In this document: positions 40,013-49,407 of the stretch, piece after piece
How the letters are laid out: the number at the start of each line of letters is the position of its first letter
Numbering within the stretch: the first letter of the stretch is position 1
Source: Leeia speluncae
GTDB lineage: Bacteria; Pseudomonadota; Gammaproteobacteria; Burkholderiales; Leeiaceae
Length of the DNA: 64,000 nt
Reading direction: 5' to 3'
Assembly: GCF_020564625.1 (NCBI RefSeq)
Contig: NZ_JAJBZT010000002.1
Location: 62,001 to 126,000 of the forward strand
Program-made: the position numbers and the translations under genes
The notes under the pieces: model-generated
What the model was told of the DNA's origin: nothing
Seen by the model: only the letters and a program-made list of their open reading frames with translations
Databases searched by the model: none

Positions 40013-40906
40013 ATGCAAATTGCCCTTCCTATCTCAACCTCCAAGTCAACCTCGGGCTATTTAGCCATGTGTATGACGCTCCTTATTTGGACAGGTTTTG
40101 CGCTGAGTATTCGGGCGATTGGTCATTCAACGCTTTTGCCAATTGATGTCGCCTTCATTCGGTTTGGGCTACCTTGCTTGCTACTCCTTCCTTATTGGAA
40201 ATCGAGTTGGCGAGCCATTAAAAATGCCAATAAAATCGCACTTTTCCTGATTTCCTTTGGCGCTGGTGTTCCATTTTTTCTATTAGCTTCACTTGGTGCA
40301 AAAATGACCTCTGCCGCCCATGTCGGCGCGTTGATATCAGGCACCGTCCCTTTATTTGTCACACTCATCTGCGTCCTGTTTTGGAAGCAGCAAACTAGCC
40401 AACAAAGATTGATAGGGCTTGGCTTTATTTTACTAGGCATACTAGGGATGCTTTGGAGTAACCAAACAGGCCATCAAATCACCCTGGGTATTCTTATTTT
40501 GTTGATATCCAGCATACTCTGGAGTCTTTACACCGTCGGCATCCGACTTTCTCAGTTAGATGCAATTGCATGTAACCTGCTACTTTGCGTACCCTCCTTT
40601 GTCATCTGTGCAATTGCCTTGTCATTTCAACTGACTGACTCACACCTTTTACACAGCACTCTTTCAGACATTGCTCCGTTCTTTTTACTACAAGGAATTG
40701 GCGTTGGCGTAGTTTCAGGGCTTTGCTACGGGTTTGCAATCAAAGAAATTGGCGCCGAGAAAAGCGCATTGATTGGTTCCCTTACCCCTGCGTTAACCGC
40801 TTTACTGTCTGTTCCCATCTTGCATGAATCACTATCCGCCGCTGTTTTAATCGGCGTAGTACTCATCACGATTGGTGTCTCCATCGCAAATAAACCCTCT
40901 AGATAG
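40013..40906 (+). CDS. DMT-superfamily (EamA) transporter
   Basis: 297 residues with ten predicted membrane helices in two EamA repeats (for example LLIWTGFALSIRAIG, SAAHVGALISGTVPLFVTL, and IGSLTPALTALLSVPILHESLS). Such carriers mostly export amino acids or metabolites. The genes on either side, a divergent Lrp-type regulator and an aminotransferase 8 nt downstream, suggest export of an amino acid. The substrate is not deducible from sequence. Confidence 0.88.
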   Translation: MQIALPISTSKSTSGYLAMCMTLLIWTGFALSIRAIGHSTLLPIDVAFIRFGLPCLLLLPYWKSSWRAIKNANKIALFLISFGAGVPFFLLASLGAKMTSAAHVGALISGTVPLFVTLICVLFWKQQTSQQRLIGLGFILLGILGMLWSNQTGHQITLGILILLISSILWSLYTVGIRLSQLDAIACNLLLCVPSFVICAIALSFQLTDSHLLHSTLSDIAPFFLLQGIGVGVVSGLCYGFAIKEIGAEKSALIGSLTPALTALLSVPILHESLSAAVLIGVVLITIGVSIANKPSR

Positions 40907-40914
40907 GAAAGAAA

Positions 40915-42093
40915 ATGCTACATAACCTTCCAATCCCTCAGCCAGATCCACTTTGGGCAGTCCTATCTAAAATGGAGCAAGATCAGCGCAACGACAAACT
41001 AGATTTAATTGTGGGTGTTTATCGCGATGAGAATGGTGTGACGCCAACCATGCAAGCCGTCCAACTAGCGGAACAACGCTTAGCCAATGAAGCGACCTCT
41101 AAAGCTTATAAAGGATTAAGTGGAAATACATTATTTAATGCGTCGATGACGGGACTGTTAGTCCCAAATGGTGCAATAGCAAAAACAACGACGATCCAAA
41201 CTGTTGGTGGCACAGGCGCATTACGCTTATTGTTTGATTTCATTTATGCGCTATCGCCCTCTGCCACCGTTTGGATTAGCAATCCGGGTTATATCAACCA
41301 TGAACCAATCGCACAAAAAGCCGGTTTAAAAACGAAAACCTACCCTTATTTGGATAGCAACGGTCAATTGGATGAGGCGGCGATGTTAGAACATCTATCG
41401 ATGGCGAAGCCGGGTGATGTCGTTGTCTTACATGGATGTTGCCATAACCCGAGCGGCGTAGACCTGAGCGAACCTCAATGGAAAACCTTAGCGAGCCTAT
41501 TAGCGAGCAAGCAATTAACCCCACTAGTCGATATTGCCTATCTAGGGTTAAGTGACACGATGGAAAATGAATTAAAAGGACTACATCATTTGATTGGGTC
41601 GCTAGAGACCGTCTTTATCGCGGCTAGCTGTTCAAAAAATATGGGCTTATATTGCGAACGTACCGGATGTGCCATGGTGGTGAGCAATACCAGTCAGCAA
41701 CCTGCCATTCGCAGCTTATTTGAGCAAATTGCCAGAAGCAATTATTCCATGCCGCCAGAGCATGGGGCAGCGATCGCGCACTTACTACTAAGCGACCCTA
41801 CGCTAAATAGCAATTGGCAAGGGGAACTGACCTTCATGCGCAATCGGATTAATCATTTGCGCAAACAACTATCCTTAGCGTTACAAGAAGATGAGCGAGA
41901 GAATAGGTATGCATATTTAGCGCGTGGCAAAGGCATGTTCTCTCTTCTCCCCTTCTCCAGCTCAGAGATGGACATACTTGCCGCTAGATTTGGCATCTAT
42001 GGCACGAAAACAGGTCGGATTAATATTGCAGGATTAAAGGAATCCCAAATTCCTTATTTAACGGAAGCGATTCGACAACTAGCCCAACAATAG
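40915..42093 (+). CDS. Class I aminotransferase, aspartate/aromatic type
   Basis: 392 residues, PLP-dependent. Active-site Lys241 in ASCSKNMGLYCERTG, Asp206 in LVDIAYLG for the pyridine nitrogen, HGCCHNPSGVD for substrate binding, and the N-terminal IVGVYRDENGVTP typical of the AspC/TyrB subgroup. Co-transcribed with the EamA exporter (8-nt gap). It ends 1 nt before the convergent VOC gene. Aspartate versus aromatic preference cannot be decided here. Confidence 0.92.
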   Translation: MLHNLPIPQPDPLWAVLSKMEQDQRNDKLDLIVGVYRDENGVTPTMQAVQLAEQRLANEATSKAYKGLSGNTLFNASMTGLLVPNGAIAKTTTIQTVGGTGALRLLFDFIYALSPSATVWISNPGYINHEPIAQKAGLKTKTYPYLDSNGQLDEAAMLEHLSMAKPGDVVVLHGCCHNPSGVDLSEPQWKTLASLLASKQLTPLVDIAYLGLSDTMENELKGLHHLIGSLETVFIAASCSKNMGLYCERTGCAMVVSNTSQQPAIRSLFEQIARSNYSMPPEHGAAIAHLLLSDPTLNSNWQGELTFMRNRINHLRKQLSLALQEDERENRYAYLARGKGMFSLLPFSSSEMDILAARFGIYGTKTGRINIAGLKESQIPYLTEAIRQLAQQ

Positions 42094-42094
42094 G

Positions 42095-42496
42095 TTAGAT
42101 GATTTCGTATAGTTCAATCGGTAAGTGGTCTGGATCTGCAAAGAATGTAAAGCGTGCGCCGGTATAAGGATCGACCCTTACCGGCTCGCAATTGACTTGA
42201 TGCGATACCAAAGCGGCAACACACGCATCAATATCTGCCACCTTAAACGCGAGATGCCTTAGACCACAGGCTTCTGGTCTAGACACCCGACTTGGCGGAT
42301 TGGGAAAGGAAAAGAGTTCAACTTGCGTGCCGTCTGGTAATTGCAAATCCAATTTCCAAGACTGACGCTCTTCACGAAAATGCTCGGCCGATACTTTCAA
42401 ACCCAGCACTTCCGTATAGAAGCTTTTTGAACGATGGTAATCGCTCGCGATAATGGCAACATGATGCATGCCATTTAACGAGAGTGGTTTAGTCAT
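42095..42496 (-). CDS. VOC/glyoxalase-fold metalloprotein (YaeR-like)
   Basis: 133 residues from ATG at 42496; the open frame to 42535 lies inside ybeY. The vicinal-oxygen-chelate fold has [46 protein letters not shown] and the final [14 protein letters not shown], with the His and Glu metal ligands in place. The YaeR group has no proven reaction. The start overlaps the 3' end of ybeY, so it is co-translated. Confidence 0.88.
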   Translation of the reverse strand: MTKPLSLNGMHHVAIIASDYHRSKSFYTEVLGLKVSAEHFREERQSWKLDLQLPDGTQVELFSFPNPPSRVSRPEACGLRHLAFKVADIDACVAALVSHQVNCEPVRVDPYTGARFTFFADPDHLPIELYEII

Positions 42497-42977
42497 CAAT
42501 CGCGCCGTCTTTTTCACCGGCATAAGGGTCTGCAAAACCTAACGCGCCCAGAAGCTGGGTTTCTAAGGTTTCCATTTCTTCCGCTTCTTCATCTTCTAGA
42601 TGATCAAAGCCTTGCAAATGCAACATACCATGCACGAGCAAATGGGCATAATGCGCTTCTAGAGTTTTACCTTGTTCTGCCGCTTCTTTAGCGACGACCG
42701 GTGCGCACATGACGATATCGCCAATTAGCGGCAAGCCTTCGATCACAGGCATGTCATCATCAAACGTAAACGTCAGTACATTGGTGGCGTAATCTTTTTC
42801 ACGATAGTCGCGATTTAACGTACGACCTTCTTCTTCGTCAACAATACGCAAGGTCACTTCTGCTACTTCACCAGCAGCAAGCGCTTCTGCCGCAACCTTT
42901 CTAAAAAATTCACGAGAGGGCAATCCATCTGTCGGCACTTGAAATTGGATCGTCAATTCAAGAGAAGCTTTAGCCAT
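42489..42977 (-). CDS. ybeY: Endoribonuclease YbeY
   Basis: 162 residues. Zinc motif [11 protein letters not shown] gives His116, His120 and His126. The single-strand-specific RNase acts in 16S rRNA 3'-end maturation and 70S quality control. Usual company: ybeZ and miaB upstream on the same strand. The DUF5329 gene lies between it and ybeZ. The 3' end overlaps the VOC gene. Confidence 0.96.
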   Translation of the reverse strand: MAKASLELTIQFQVPTDGLPSREFFRKVAAEALAAGEVAEVTLRIVDEEEGRTLNRDYREKDYATNVLTFTFDDDMPVIEGLPLIGDIVMCAPVVAKEAAEQGKTLEAHYAHLLVHGMLHLQGFDHLEDEEAEEMETLETQLLGALGFADPYAGEKDGAIDD

Positions 42978-42982
42978 AATAC

Positions 42983-43351
42983 TTATTTTCCTTGCTTACG
43001 AAAGCGAGCCAACTCGGTGGTCAGCCATACGCTACTAGTTATTTCACTTTTCCCACTACATTTAGCCAAGTATGGCTTACCCGTCATCGAACTCGTTGAG
43101 GCAACGTAGCGGATAAAATCTTCTGAAGTGTTGAGCTTATCTTTTGCTTGGTCGTACTTAGACGCTAGATGTTCACTAGCTTGGCTCGCAGAATAATTGG
43201 CGCCATTACGTACAAAGGTGCAGCCAGATCGAGAGACAAAAGAGAGTAAATGTTGAACTTCTTTTTCTGCCGTAACATTTGGGGTTGCGATCGCGTTGCA
43301 TGCAATACCAACCAAAGCCAGAACCGATACAATAAAAGAGGTTGCTTTCAA
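42983..43351 (-). CDS. Exported DUF5329-type protein
   Basis: 122 residues. A signal peptide ([20 protein letters not shown]) is followed by a small domain with [46 protein letters not shown], and [11 protein letters not shown], a pattern I associate with DUF5329. Two cysteines of the mature part may form a disulfide. Function unknown. It sits 5 nt before ybeY and abuts the ybeZ stop, so it is part of that RNA-processing transcript although it is exported. Confidence 0.75.
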   Translation of the reverse strand: MKATSFIVSVLALVGIACNAIATPNVTAEKEVQHLLSFVSRSGCTFVRNGANYSASQASEHLASKYDQAKDKLNTSEDFIRYVASTSSMTGKPYLAKCSGKSEITSSVWLTTELARFRKQGK

Positions 43352-44305
43352 TTAATTGCCCATCATCTGTTTATGCGCTTCATAGGCTTGGATAATTCGC
43401 TGCACCAATGGATGACGGACGACATCATCTGCCATGAACTGGTGAAATGACAGCCCTTTAATATCATTGAGAATGTATTTCACTTCGATCAAACCGCTTT
43501 TCTGACGGCGATCTAAGTCAATCTGTGTCACATCGCCCGTTACCACCGCTTTGCTACCAAAGCCGATACGGGTTAAGAACATTTTCATTTGTTCTGGCGT
43601 TGTATTTTGCGCTTCATCCAGAATAATGAAGGAATGATTAAGCGTCCGCCCCCGCATAAAAGCTAAAGGAGCAATCTCGATTTGCTGGCGCTCAAAGCAC
43701 TTTTGTACTTTATCAAAGCCCATCAAATCATATAAGGCATCATAAAGTGGACGTAAGTAAGGATCGACCTTTTGCACCAAATCGCCAGGCAGAAAGCCTA
43801 GCTTTTCACCGGCTTCTACCGCCGGACGCACGAGCACCAAACGTTTAACCAAATCACGCTCTAATGCATCTACGGCACTAGCCACTGCTAGATAGGTTTT
43901 TCCTGTACCCGCAGGGCCAATACCAAAGGTAATATCGTTTTGTTGGATGGCTCTTAGGTAGTCGACCTGCCTTGCGGTTCTTCCACGTAGATCAGGACGG
44001 CGGGTTAATAGCACAGGAGATGCGGCATCTGGCCCAGACAAATCTGGCCTTAGCGTCTCGATAATGCCTAGTTGAACTTCTTCAACCTCAATTGGCCGAC
44101 CTGCACGGCTATAGAGCACTTTTAAGAGATCAATCGCTTGGGCGGCCTTATCTGGCGCACCTTCTACGTTAAATTTTTCATTACGGCGATTAATCTGCAC
44201 CCCTATCCCATTCTCCATCTGGCGGAGGTTTTCATCCATCGCGCCACATAGATGAGCGAGTTTCAGGTTATCAACGGGGGTAAATGCAATATCCAGATTG
44301 GCCAA
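43352..44305 (-). CDS. ybeZ: PhoH-family ATPase YbeZ
   Basis: 317 residues. An N-terminal nucleic-acid-binding region precedes the PhoH ATPase core: Walker A GPAGTGKTYLA, Walker B FIILDEAQNTTPEQM and the later SGLIEV. YbeZ works with YbeY and the ribosome in RNA maturation. 55 nt separate it from miaB, and the next gene begins at its stop. Confidence 0.94.
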   Translation of the reverse strand: MANLDIAFTPVDNLKLAHLCGAMDENLRQMENGIGVQINRRNEKFNVEGAPDKAAQAIDLLKVLYSRAGRPIEVEEVQLGIIETLRPDLSGPDAASPVLLTRRPDLRGRTARQVDYLRAIQQNDITFGIGPAGTGKTYLAVASAVDALERDLVKRLVLVRPAVEAGEKLGFLPGDLVQKVDPYLRPLYDALYDLMGFDKVQKCFERQQIEIAPLAFMRGRTLNHSFIILDEAQNTTPEQMKMFLTRIGFGSKAVVTGDVTQIDLDRRQKSGLIEVKYILNDIKGLSFHQFMADDVVRHPLVQRIIQAYEAHKQMMGN

Positions 44306-44360
44306 TTGTTCTTCTTTTATTTATCTAAAATTAATAAAAATTCAGTGCGCTGAGAAACAC

Positions 44361-45692
44361 TTACTCTTTAATGATTAACTCACCGCGTAAGGTATTTGGG
44401 TTAGCGGCAGTAATACGCACTTCCACAAACTGGTTAATCAAACGAGGATTACCAGGGAAGTTGACGATACGGTTATTCTCTGTTCTAGCAGACAACTCTT
44501 GATCGTTCTTTTTACTCACGTTTTCTACCATCACACGTTGCACACTACCCACCATGCTTTCGCTAATCTCGCGTGCCATTTGGTTGATACGGTTTTGCAA
44601 TCGCGCCAAACGCGCTAATTTCACTTCTTGTGGTGTATCGTCTACCAAGTCTGCAGCAGGCGTACCTGGGCGTGCACTGTAAACAAAAGAGAAACTCTGA
44701 TCAAAACCGATGTCTTCTACCGCTTTCATGGTTTTTTCGAAGTCTTCTTCGGTTTCACCCGGGAAGCCCACAATGAAATCCGATGACAGGGTTAAATCAG
44801 GACGTGCTGCACGCAATTTGCGTACAACCGACTTATATTCTAGCGATGTATAACCGCGTTTCATCGCGGCCAATACACGGTCTGAACCAGCTTGAATTGG
44901 CAAGTGTAAGAAAGACACTAGCTTTGGCAGTTTGGCGTAGCAATCGATTAAGCGTTGTGTAATTTCATTTGGATGGCTAGTGGTGTAACGAATACGCTCA
45001 ATGCCCGGTACTTCGTGCACATACTCTAGCAGCATCGCAAAGTCGGCAATTTCACCATCGGCCATTTTGCCGCGGTAGGCGTTTACGTTTTGGCCTAGTA
45101 GGTTAATTTCTTTCACGCCTTGTAGCGTCAAAGAAGCCACTTCCGTTAACACGTCTTCAAATGGACGGGAAACTTCTTCGCCACGAGTGTATGGCACCAC
45201 GCAGTATGTACAATATTTGCTACAGCCTTCCATGATCGACACAAATGCCGAACCACCTTCCACACGCGCTGGTGGTAGGTTGTCGAATTTTTCGATTTCA
45301 GGGAAGCTAATATCGACTTGAGATTGACCGGTTTTACGACGCTTATCCATCAAGTCTGGCAAGCGATGCAATGTTTGCGGGCCAAACACTACGTCCACAT
45401 ATGGAGCGCGTTTCACAATGGCATCGCCCTCTTGCGAGGCAACGCAACCGCCAACACCAATAATCAAATTCGGGTTTTGCTGTTTTAAATGTTGAATACG
45501 ACCGAGGTCAGAGAATACTTTCTCTTGTGCCTTTTCCCGTACCGAACAGGTATTAAACAGGATCACATCCGCTTCTTCAGGATTATCTGTTTTAGATAGT
45601 CCCTCAGAGACATTCAGGAGGTCTGCCATTTTGTCTGAGTCGTACTCATTCATTTGACAGCCAAAGGTTTTGATAAAGATTTTCTTGCTCAT
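44361..45692 (-). CDS. miaB: tRNA-2-methylthio-N6-dimethylallyladenosine synthase
   Basis: 443 residues from ATG at 45692 ([20 protein letters not shown]); the open frame to 45782 is unconserved. Radical-SAM methylthiotransferase acting on A37 of tRNAs. Auxiliary cluster cysteines lie in the N-terminal UPF0004 domain ([20 protein letters not shown]); the radical SAM triad is CSKYCTYC; the TRAM domain is C-terminal. Head of the miaB-ybeZ-DUF5329-ybeY-VOC group. Confidence 0.97.
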   Translation of the reverse strand: MSKKIFIKTFGCQMNEYDSDKMADLLNVSEGLSKTDNPEEADVILFNTCSVREKAQEKVFSDLGRIQHLKQQNPNLIIGVGGCVASQEGDAIVKRAPYVDVVFGPQTLHRLPDLMDKRRKTGQSQVDISFPEIEKFDNLPPARVEGGSAFVSIMEGCSKYCTYCVVPYTRGEEVSRPFEDVLTEVASLTLQGVKEINLLGQNVNAYRGKMADGEIADFAMLLEYVHEVPGIERIRYTTSHPNEITQRLIDCYAKLPKLVSFLHLPIQAGSDRVLAAMKRGYTSLEYKSVVRKLRAARPDLTLSSDFIVGFPGETEEDFEKTMKAVEDIGFDQSFSFVYSARPGTPAADLVDDTPQEVKLARLARLQNRINQMAREISESMVGSVQRVMVENVSKKNDQELSARTENNRIVNFPGNPRLINQFVEVRITAANPNTLRGELIIKE

Positions 45693-45797
45693 GACCAACC
45701 GTGCCTTCAGGGCCTTGCCAATCGTTATTAACAAGGCGCGCGCAAATACTTGATTAAATTGGTCGATTTTATCACAAGCCAATCTTCCTGCGGGAGA

Positions 45798-47138
45798 TCA
45801 GGTGTGTTTAGGGGGCTTCTGTGGTTTAGATAGCAATAACCAAATCACCCCAAGCACAATCGCAATGACAGAGGCGAGCAAAATCCCTGATTTAGCTAAG
45901 GCTAAAGTTGCCTCGTCTGGATAAGCTAGACCGGCAATAAAAATAGACATGGTAAAACCAATCCCTGCCAAGAAACCAACCCCAATGACTTGAGACCAGC
46001 TGGCCCCCTCTGGCAACTCGACCCATTTTGCCAGTCTTGCGATGAGGGTAAATAGCACAATCCCAAGTGGTTTACCTAACACTAGGCCGGCGATAATCCC
46101 CATCGAAGCAGGTTGATGAAACAAATCTGACAATGAGGCATTAAAAATCACCCCCGCATTTGCCAGTGCAAATAGCGGCATAATCAAAAAGGCCACCACA
46201 TGATGCAAATGATGCTCCATCCTTAATAATGGTGGTTGAATTAGCTCACATCCGGCTTCTAACCCTTTAATGACATCAATCGCCCGTGCATCGTTTAAAA
46301 GACTTAATTGATCGGGTCGACGATCGGCCAAATCATCGAGGAGACGACGAGCATCATTTAGAAAAATACCCGGCGAAGCACATGGTTTTGCAGGAATAGC
46401 CAAGGCAAGCGCAACCCCAGCAAGGGTTGCATGAATACCAGATTGCAAGGTAAACAGCCAAAGAATGACGCCCCCCACGCAATAAAATAATAAATTATTC
46501 ACCCCAGCCCTACCCGCTTGCCACAGCACCAGCCATGTCACCAATGCAAACACCAGCATCAGCCAATTTAGTTGGGCAGTATAGAAAAAGGCGATCACCA
46601 AGACAGCACCTAAATCATCGACAATTGCCAAGGCAGTTAAAAACACTTTGAGGCCAATCGGTACTCGACGGCCTAATAGCGCCACGACACCAAGTGCAAA
46701 AGCGATATCGGTTGCCATAGGGATACCCCAACCACCGAGTGTCGGCAATCCTTGGTTAAAGTAAACAAAGATCCCCGCTGGAACGACCATTCCGCCTAAT
46801 GCCGCAATTACCGGCAAAGCAGCCTTTCTTGGGGACGCTAATTCGCCAACCAGCAACTCTCGTTTAATTTCTAGGCCGACTAACAAAAAGAAGACGGCCA
46901 TCAGCCCATCATTAATCCAGAAATGAAGGGAATGAGTTAATTGATGACTGCCAATTTGAATACCAAAAGGGATTTCCCAGAGGTGATGATAACTCTCGGG
47001 ATCTAGCCAGTTCACCCAGGCCAACGCAAATAGCGTCACGATGCTCAGCAACACGCCACTGGCAATCGAAGAAGACATGAATCGCTCGAAAGGCGCGATG
47101 ATCAAACGGAGTAATTCATAGGCAGCAGGTTTTCTCAT
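45798..47138 (-). CDS. nhaA: Na+/H+ antiporter NhaA
   Basis: 446 residues, twelve membrane helices. LVGLEIKRELLVGEL, MATDIAFALGVVALLG and the ion-binding Asp pair in ALAIVDDLGAVLVIAFFY are present. It exchanges two H+ for one Na+ at alkaline pH. It is longer than the E. coli protein (388) because of an internal cytoplasmic segment with LLDDLADRRPDQ and slightly longer ends. Single gene. Confidence 0.96.
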   Translation of the reverse strand: MRKPAAYELLRLIIAPFERFMSSSIASGVLLSIVTLFALAWVNWLDPESYHHLWEIPFGIQIGSHQLTHSLHFWINDGLMAVFFLLVGLEIKRELLVGELASPRKAALPVIAALGGMVVPAGIFVYFNQGLPTLGGWGIPMATDIAFALGVVALLGRRVPIGLKVFLTALAIVDDLGAVLVIAFFYTAQLNWLMLVFALVTWLVLWQAGRAGVNNLLFYCVGGVILWLFTLQSGIHATLAGVALALAIPAKPCASPGIFLNDARRLLDDLADRRPDQLSLLNDARAIDVIKGLEAGCELIQPPLLRMEHHLHHVVAFLIMPLFALANAGVIFNASLSDLFHQPASMGIIAGLVLGKPLGIVLFTLIARLAKWVELPEGASWSQVIGVGFLAGIGFTMSIFIAGLAYPDEATLALAKSGILLASVIAIVLGVIWLLLSKPQKPPKHT

Positions 47139-47220
47139 GCTAATGCTCTAGTTGATTAACCGAGCATAAATTCTACGATGTAACGAGGCCGGACGGGGAA
47201 AAACCGTACCATCACCAAAA

Positions 47221-47257
47221 CAAAACCCCTTGGGCAATTGCTGCGCAAGGGGTTTTG
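47221..47257 (-). terminator. dctM terminator
   Basis: CAAAACCCCTTG (47221-47232) pairs with CAAGGGGTTTTG (47246-47257), followed by TTTTGG on the minus strand. It lies about 20 nt after the dctM stop. Confidence 0.88.
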
Positions 47258-47279
47258 TTGATACCAGACGGCTTGTTAA

Positions 47280-48560
47280 TTACATGCCAAGGAAATTTGG
47301 CAGCCACAAAGAAACTTGTGGAACATAAGTAACTAAGAGCAAGAAGCCAATCATCGTTAATAACCAAGGCAGTACCGCCACGGTAAGTTCGGAAATACCC
47401 ATTTTGGTAATACCTGAGGCGACATAAAGGTTTAAACCCACCGGAGGATGACACATTCCGACTTCCATGTTCACCACAATCAGGATACCGAAATGCACCG
47501 GATCAATGCCCAACTGCATGGCCACAGGGAACAAGATTGGAGCCATAATCAGGACGATCGATGAAGGCTCCATCACATTGCCGGCCAACAATAGTAGTAA
47601 GTTGACAAACAACAGGAACGCAATCTTGCCTAACCCCATTCCAATCATCCATTCTGCAAGATGCTGAGGAATGTTTTCACTGGTCATCAAGTAAGAGAAC
47701 AATGCTGCATTGGTAATAATATATAGCAACATGGCACTCATATTAGCTGAGTCTAGTAACACCTTTGACACACGCTTTAACGGCATATCTTTATAGACAA
47801 AGACCGCAATAATGAAAGCATATACCGCACTCATCGCCGCGGCTTCTGTCGGGGTAAATTTACCGCTGTAAATACCGCCCAACACAATCACAATCAGAGA
47901 CAAGCCCCAGAAACTCTCGCGCAATGCTTTGCCACGCTCACCCCAAGTTGCTTTTGGCAAGCGAGGATAGTTGTTTTTACGAGCGATATGCCAAGTTGTT
48001 AAACCAAGGAAGAACGCCAACATTAAACCAGGCACAACACCGGCCATAAATAACTTACCAACAGAGGTATTGGTCGCGACGGAATACATCACCATCACAA
48101 TGGATGGTGGAATCAAAATCCCTAAAGCACCACTGGTAGTAATCACACCCGCGCCAAAATTCTTTGGGAATCCTTGTTTGACCATCGCGGGCAAAATTAA
48201 GCCGCCAATTGCCACCACTGTTGCGGGGCTAGAACCAGATACTGCAGCAAACAACGCACATGCCATCACACCCGCAAGACCCAAACCACCGTGCCAATGT
48301 CCAATTAAGCTAGTTGCAAAATTAATCATCCGCTTGGCGACCCCGCCATGGGTTAAAAAGTTGCCCGCCAAAATAAAGAAAGGGATGGCCATAATTTCAA
48401 ACTTCTCAATCCCGGTGAACAGTTTTTGTGCGACCACTGTCATTGGATCAGTAGAGAAGGTGAAGAAGAAAGTCAGTACCGTTAAGCCTAGCGAAATCGA
48501 TACCGGCATGCCGGTCAACATCAAGATGACTAGCAGAGCAAGAATAATTAAAGCACTCAT
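47280..48560 (-). CDS. dctM: TRAP transporter large permease DctM
   Basis: 426 residues, twelve-helix transport subunit. LTVLTFFFTFSTDPM, FFILAGNFLTHGGVAKRMINF, SGSSPATVVAIGGLILPAMVKQGFP, FTPTEAAAMSAVYAF and NMEVGMCHPPVGLNLYV are classical DctM segments. Works with DctQ and the binding protein DctP in Na+-driven uptake of C4-dicarboxylates or similar acids. GGGAG lies before the ATG inside the end of dctQ. Its dctP partner is not adjacent but 6 kb away. Confidence 0.96.
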   Translation of the reverse strand: MSALIILALLVILMLTGMPVSISLGLTVLTFFFTFSTDPMTVVAQKLFTGIEKFEIMAIPFFILAGNFLTHGGVAKRMINFATSLIGHWHGGLGLAGVMACALFAAVSGSSPATVVAIGGLILPAMVKQGFPKNFGAGVITTSGALGILIPPSIVMVMYSVATNTSVGKLFMAGVVPGLMLAFFLGLTTWHIARKNNYPRLPKATWGERGKALRESFWGLSLIVIVLGGIYSGKFTPTEAAAMSAVYAFIIAVFVYKDMPLKRVSKVLLDSANMSAMLLYIITNAALFSYLMTSENIPQHLAEWMIGMGLGKIAFLLFVNLLLLLAGNVMEPSSIVLIMAPILFPVAMQLGIDPVHFGILIVVNMEVGMCHPPVGLNLYVASGITKMGISELTVAVLPWLLTMIGFLLLVTYVPQVSLWLPNFLGM

Positions 48561-48561
48561 C

Positions 48562-49158
48562 TTATTTATCTCCCTTGCCGTGCTTCATGTCTTGAGGCAC
48601 TAAATTTGCCTCATCCAGAATGTCTTCCATCCCATCCACATGACCATGATCATGTTTTGGTAGCTCGCCTGTCCGTGCAAAGGACACTAAGACTTGCAAG
48701 AACCGGAAACACATTAAAGAAGAACCTAGCGGAATAGCCAAATACACAATCCATTGCGGCCACTCCAACACTTCCGTCGTTGATCCACTTTCTTGCACAT
48801 GCATGACCAACTCACCACCCATCGTAGCAATAATGCCGGTGAACAAGGCGCCAGCACCTAAGCCGATGAGAATGAATTTCTTGCGATTTTTATCTGATAA
48901 GCGATTAATCAGCACATCAACACCTACATGGATGCCTGTGCGCACACCGTAAGCCGCGCCAAACTTTGCCATCCACACAAACATAATGATGCAAAGTTCT
49001 TGCGCCCAACTTACGTTAATGGCGATAAAGAAGTCCTGAATGCCCATAAAGGCCACTCCGGACAGATACCGTTGCAATACAGCAAGGAAAATAATGGCAG
49101 TTGCACCTGCCATGAGAAACGCGATGAACGTCTCTTCCAACTTATCTAGCCATTTCAT
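48562..49158 (-). CDS. dctQ: TRAP transporter small permease DctQ
   Basis: 198 residues, four membrane helices with the family signature in WAQELCIIMFVWMAKFGAAYGVRTGIHVGVDVLI. A charged C-terminal tail of about 35 residues (DHGHVDGMEDILDE) is longer than in many DctQ proteins. GAGGAGG 5-6 nt before the ATG is a very strong ribosome binding site. One nt separates it from dctM. Confidence 0.93.
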   Translation of the reverse strand: MKWLDKLEETFIAFLMAGATAIIFLAVLQRYLSGVAFMGIQDFFIAINVSWAQELCIIMFVWMAKFGAAYGVRTGIHVGVDVLINRLSDKNRKKFILIGLGAGALFTGIIATMGGELVMHVQESGSTTEVLEWPQWIVYLAIPLGSSLMCFRFLQVLVSFARTGELPKHDHGHVDGMEDILDEANLVPQDMKHGKGDK

Positions 49159-49190
49159 GCCAGCCTCCTCTTATGGTTCATCCCCAGCCT

Positions 49191-49223
49191 TAGGAAAAAG
49201 GTGCCCGCACGAAGGCGGGACAC
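49191..49223 (-). terminator. Terminator-like hairpin in the leader of dctQM
   Basis: On the minus strand GTG-T-CCCGC pairs with GCGGGCAC (one bulged base) and is followed by CTTTTTCC. It lies only about 35 nt upstream of the dctQ start, so it terminates or attenuates any transcript entering dctQM. Such a hairpin is normally found between a binding-protein gene and its permease genes. Confidence 0.65.
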
Positions 49224-49230
49224 TCAACAC

Positions 49231-49263
49231 CTAGCAAGCCCCCACGTAAACGTGTCTTGCTAG
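49231..49263 (-). promoter_or_regulatory. Second hairpin in the dctQM leader
   Basis: CTAGCAAG (49231-49238) pairs with CTTGCTAG (49256-49263); inside it CACG pairs with CGTG around a TAAA loop. It directly precedes the terminator-like stem on the minus-strand transcript and may be a structured leader or processing site. Confidence 0.5.
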
Positions 49264-49354
49264 GGATCCGGAGACTGATGTTGATTCCTAAGCCCAATCA
49301 AGGCTGATTAGGCTTAGTTTCAGAACGAATTGTCGAGGAAAGTAGAGGCTGGAA

Positions 49355-49391
49355 CTATTGGGGGAATACCGATTAGGGAAACCCCCAATAG
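49355..49391. promoter_or_regulatory. dct element A: candidate DctR binding site upstream of dctQM
   Basis: A near copy of the sequence at 55951-55987: CTATTGGGG, then ATTAGGGAAA, then CC-CAATA with identical spacing, 28 of 37 positions equal. Here the element is also part of a longer perfect inverted repeat (AACTATTGGGGG 49353-49364 with CCCCCAATAGTT 49382-49393). It lies about 200 bp upstream of dctQ and just past the ElyC-type gene. Both copies sit upstream of TRAP genes, so binding by the adjacent DctR-type regulator is the simplest reading. Confidence 0.55.
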
Positions 49392-49407
49392 TTGAAAAAT
49401 TGAGGAC

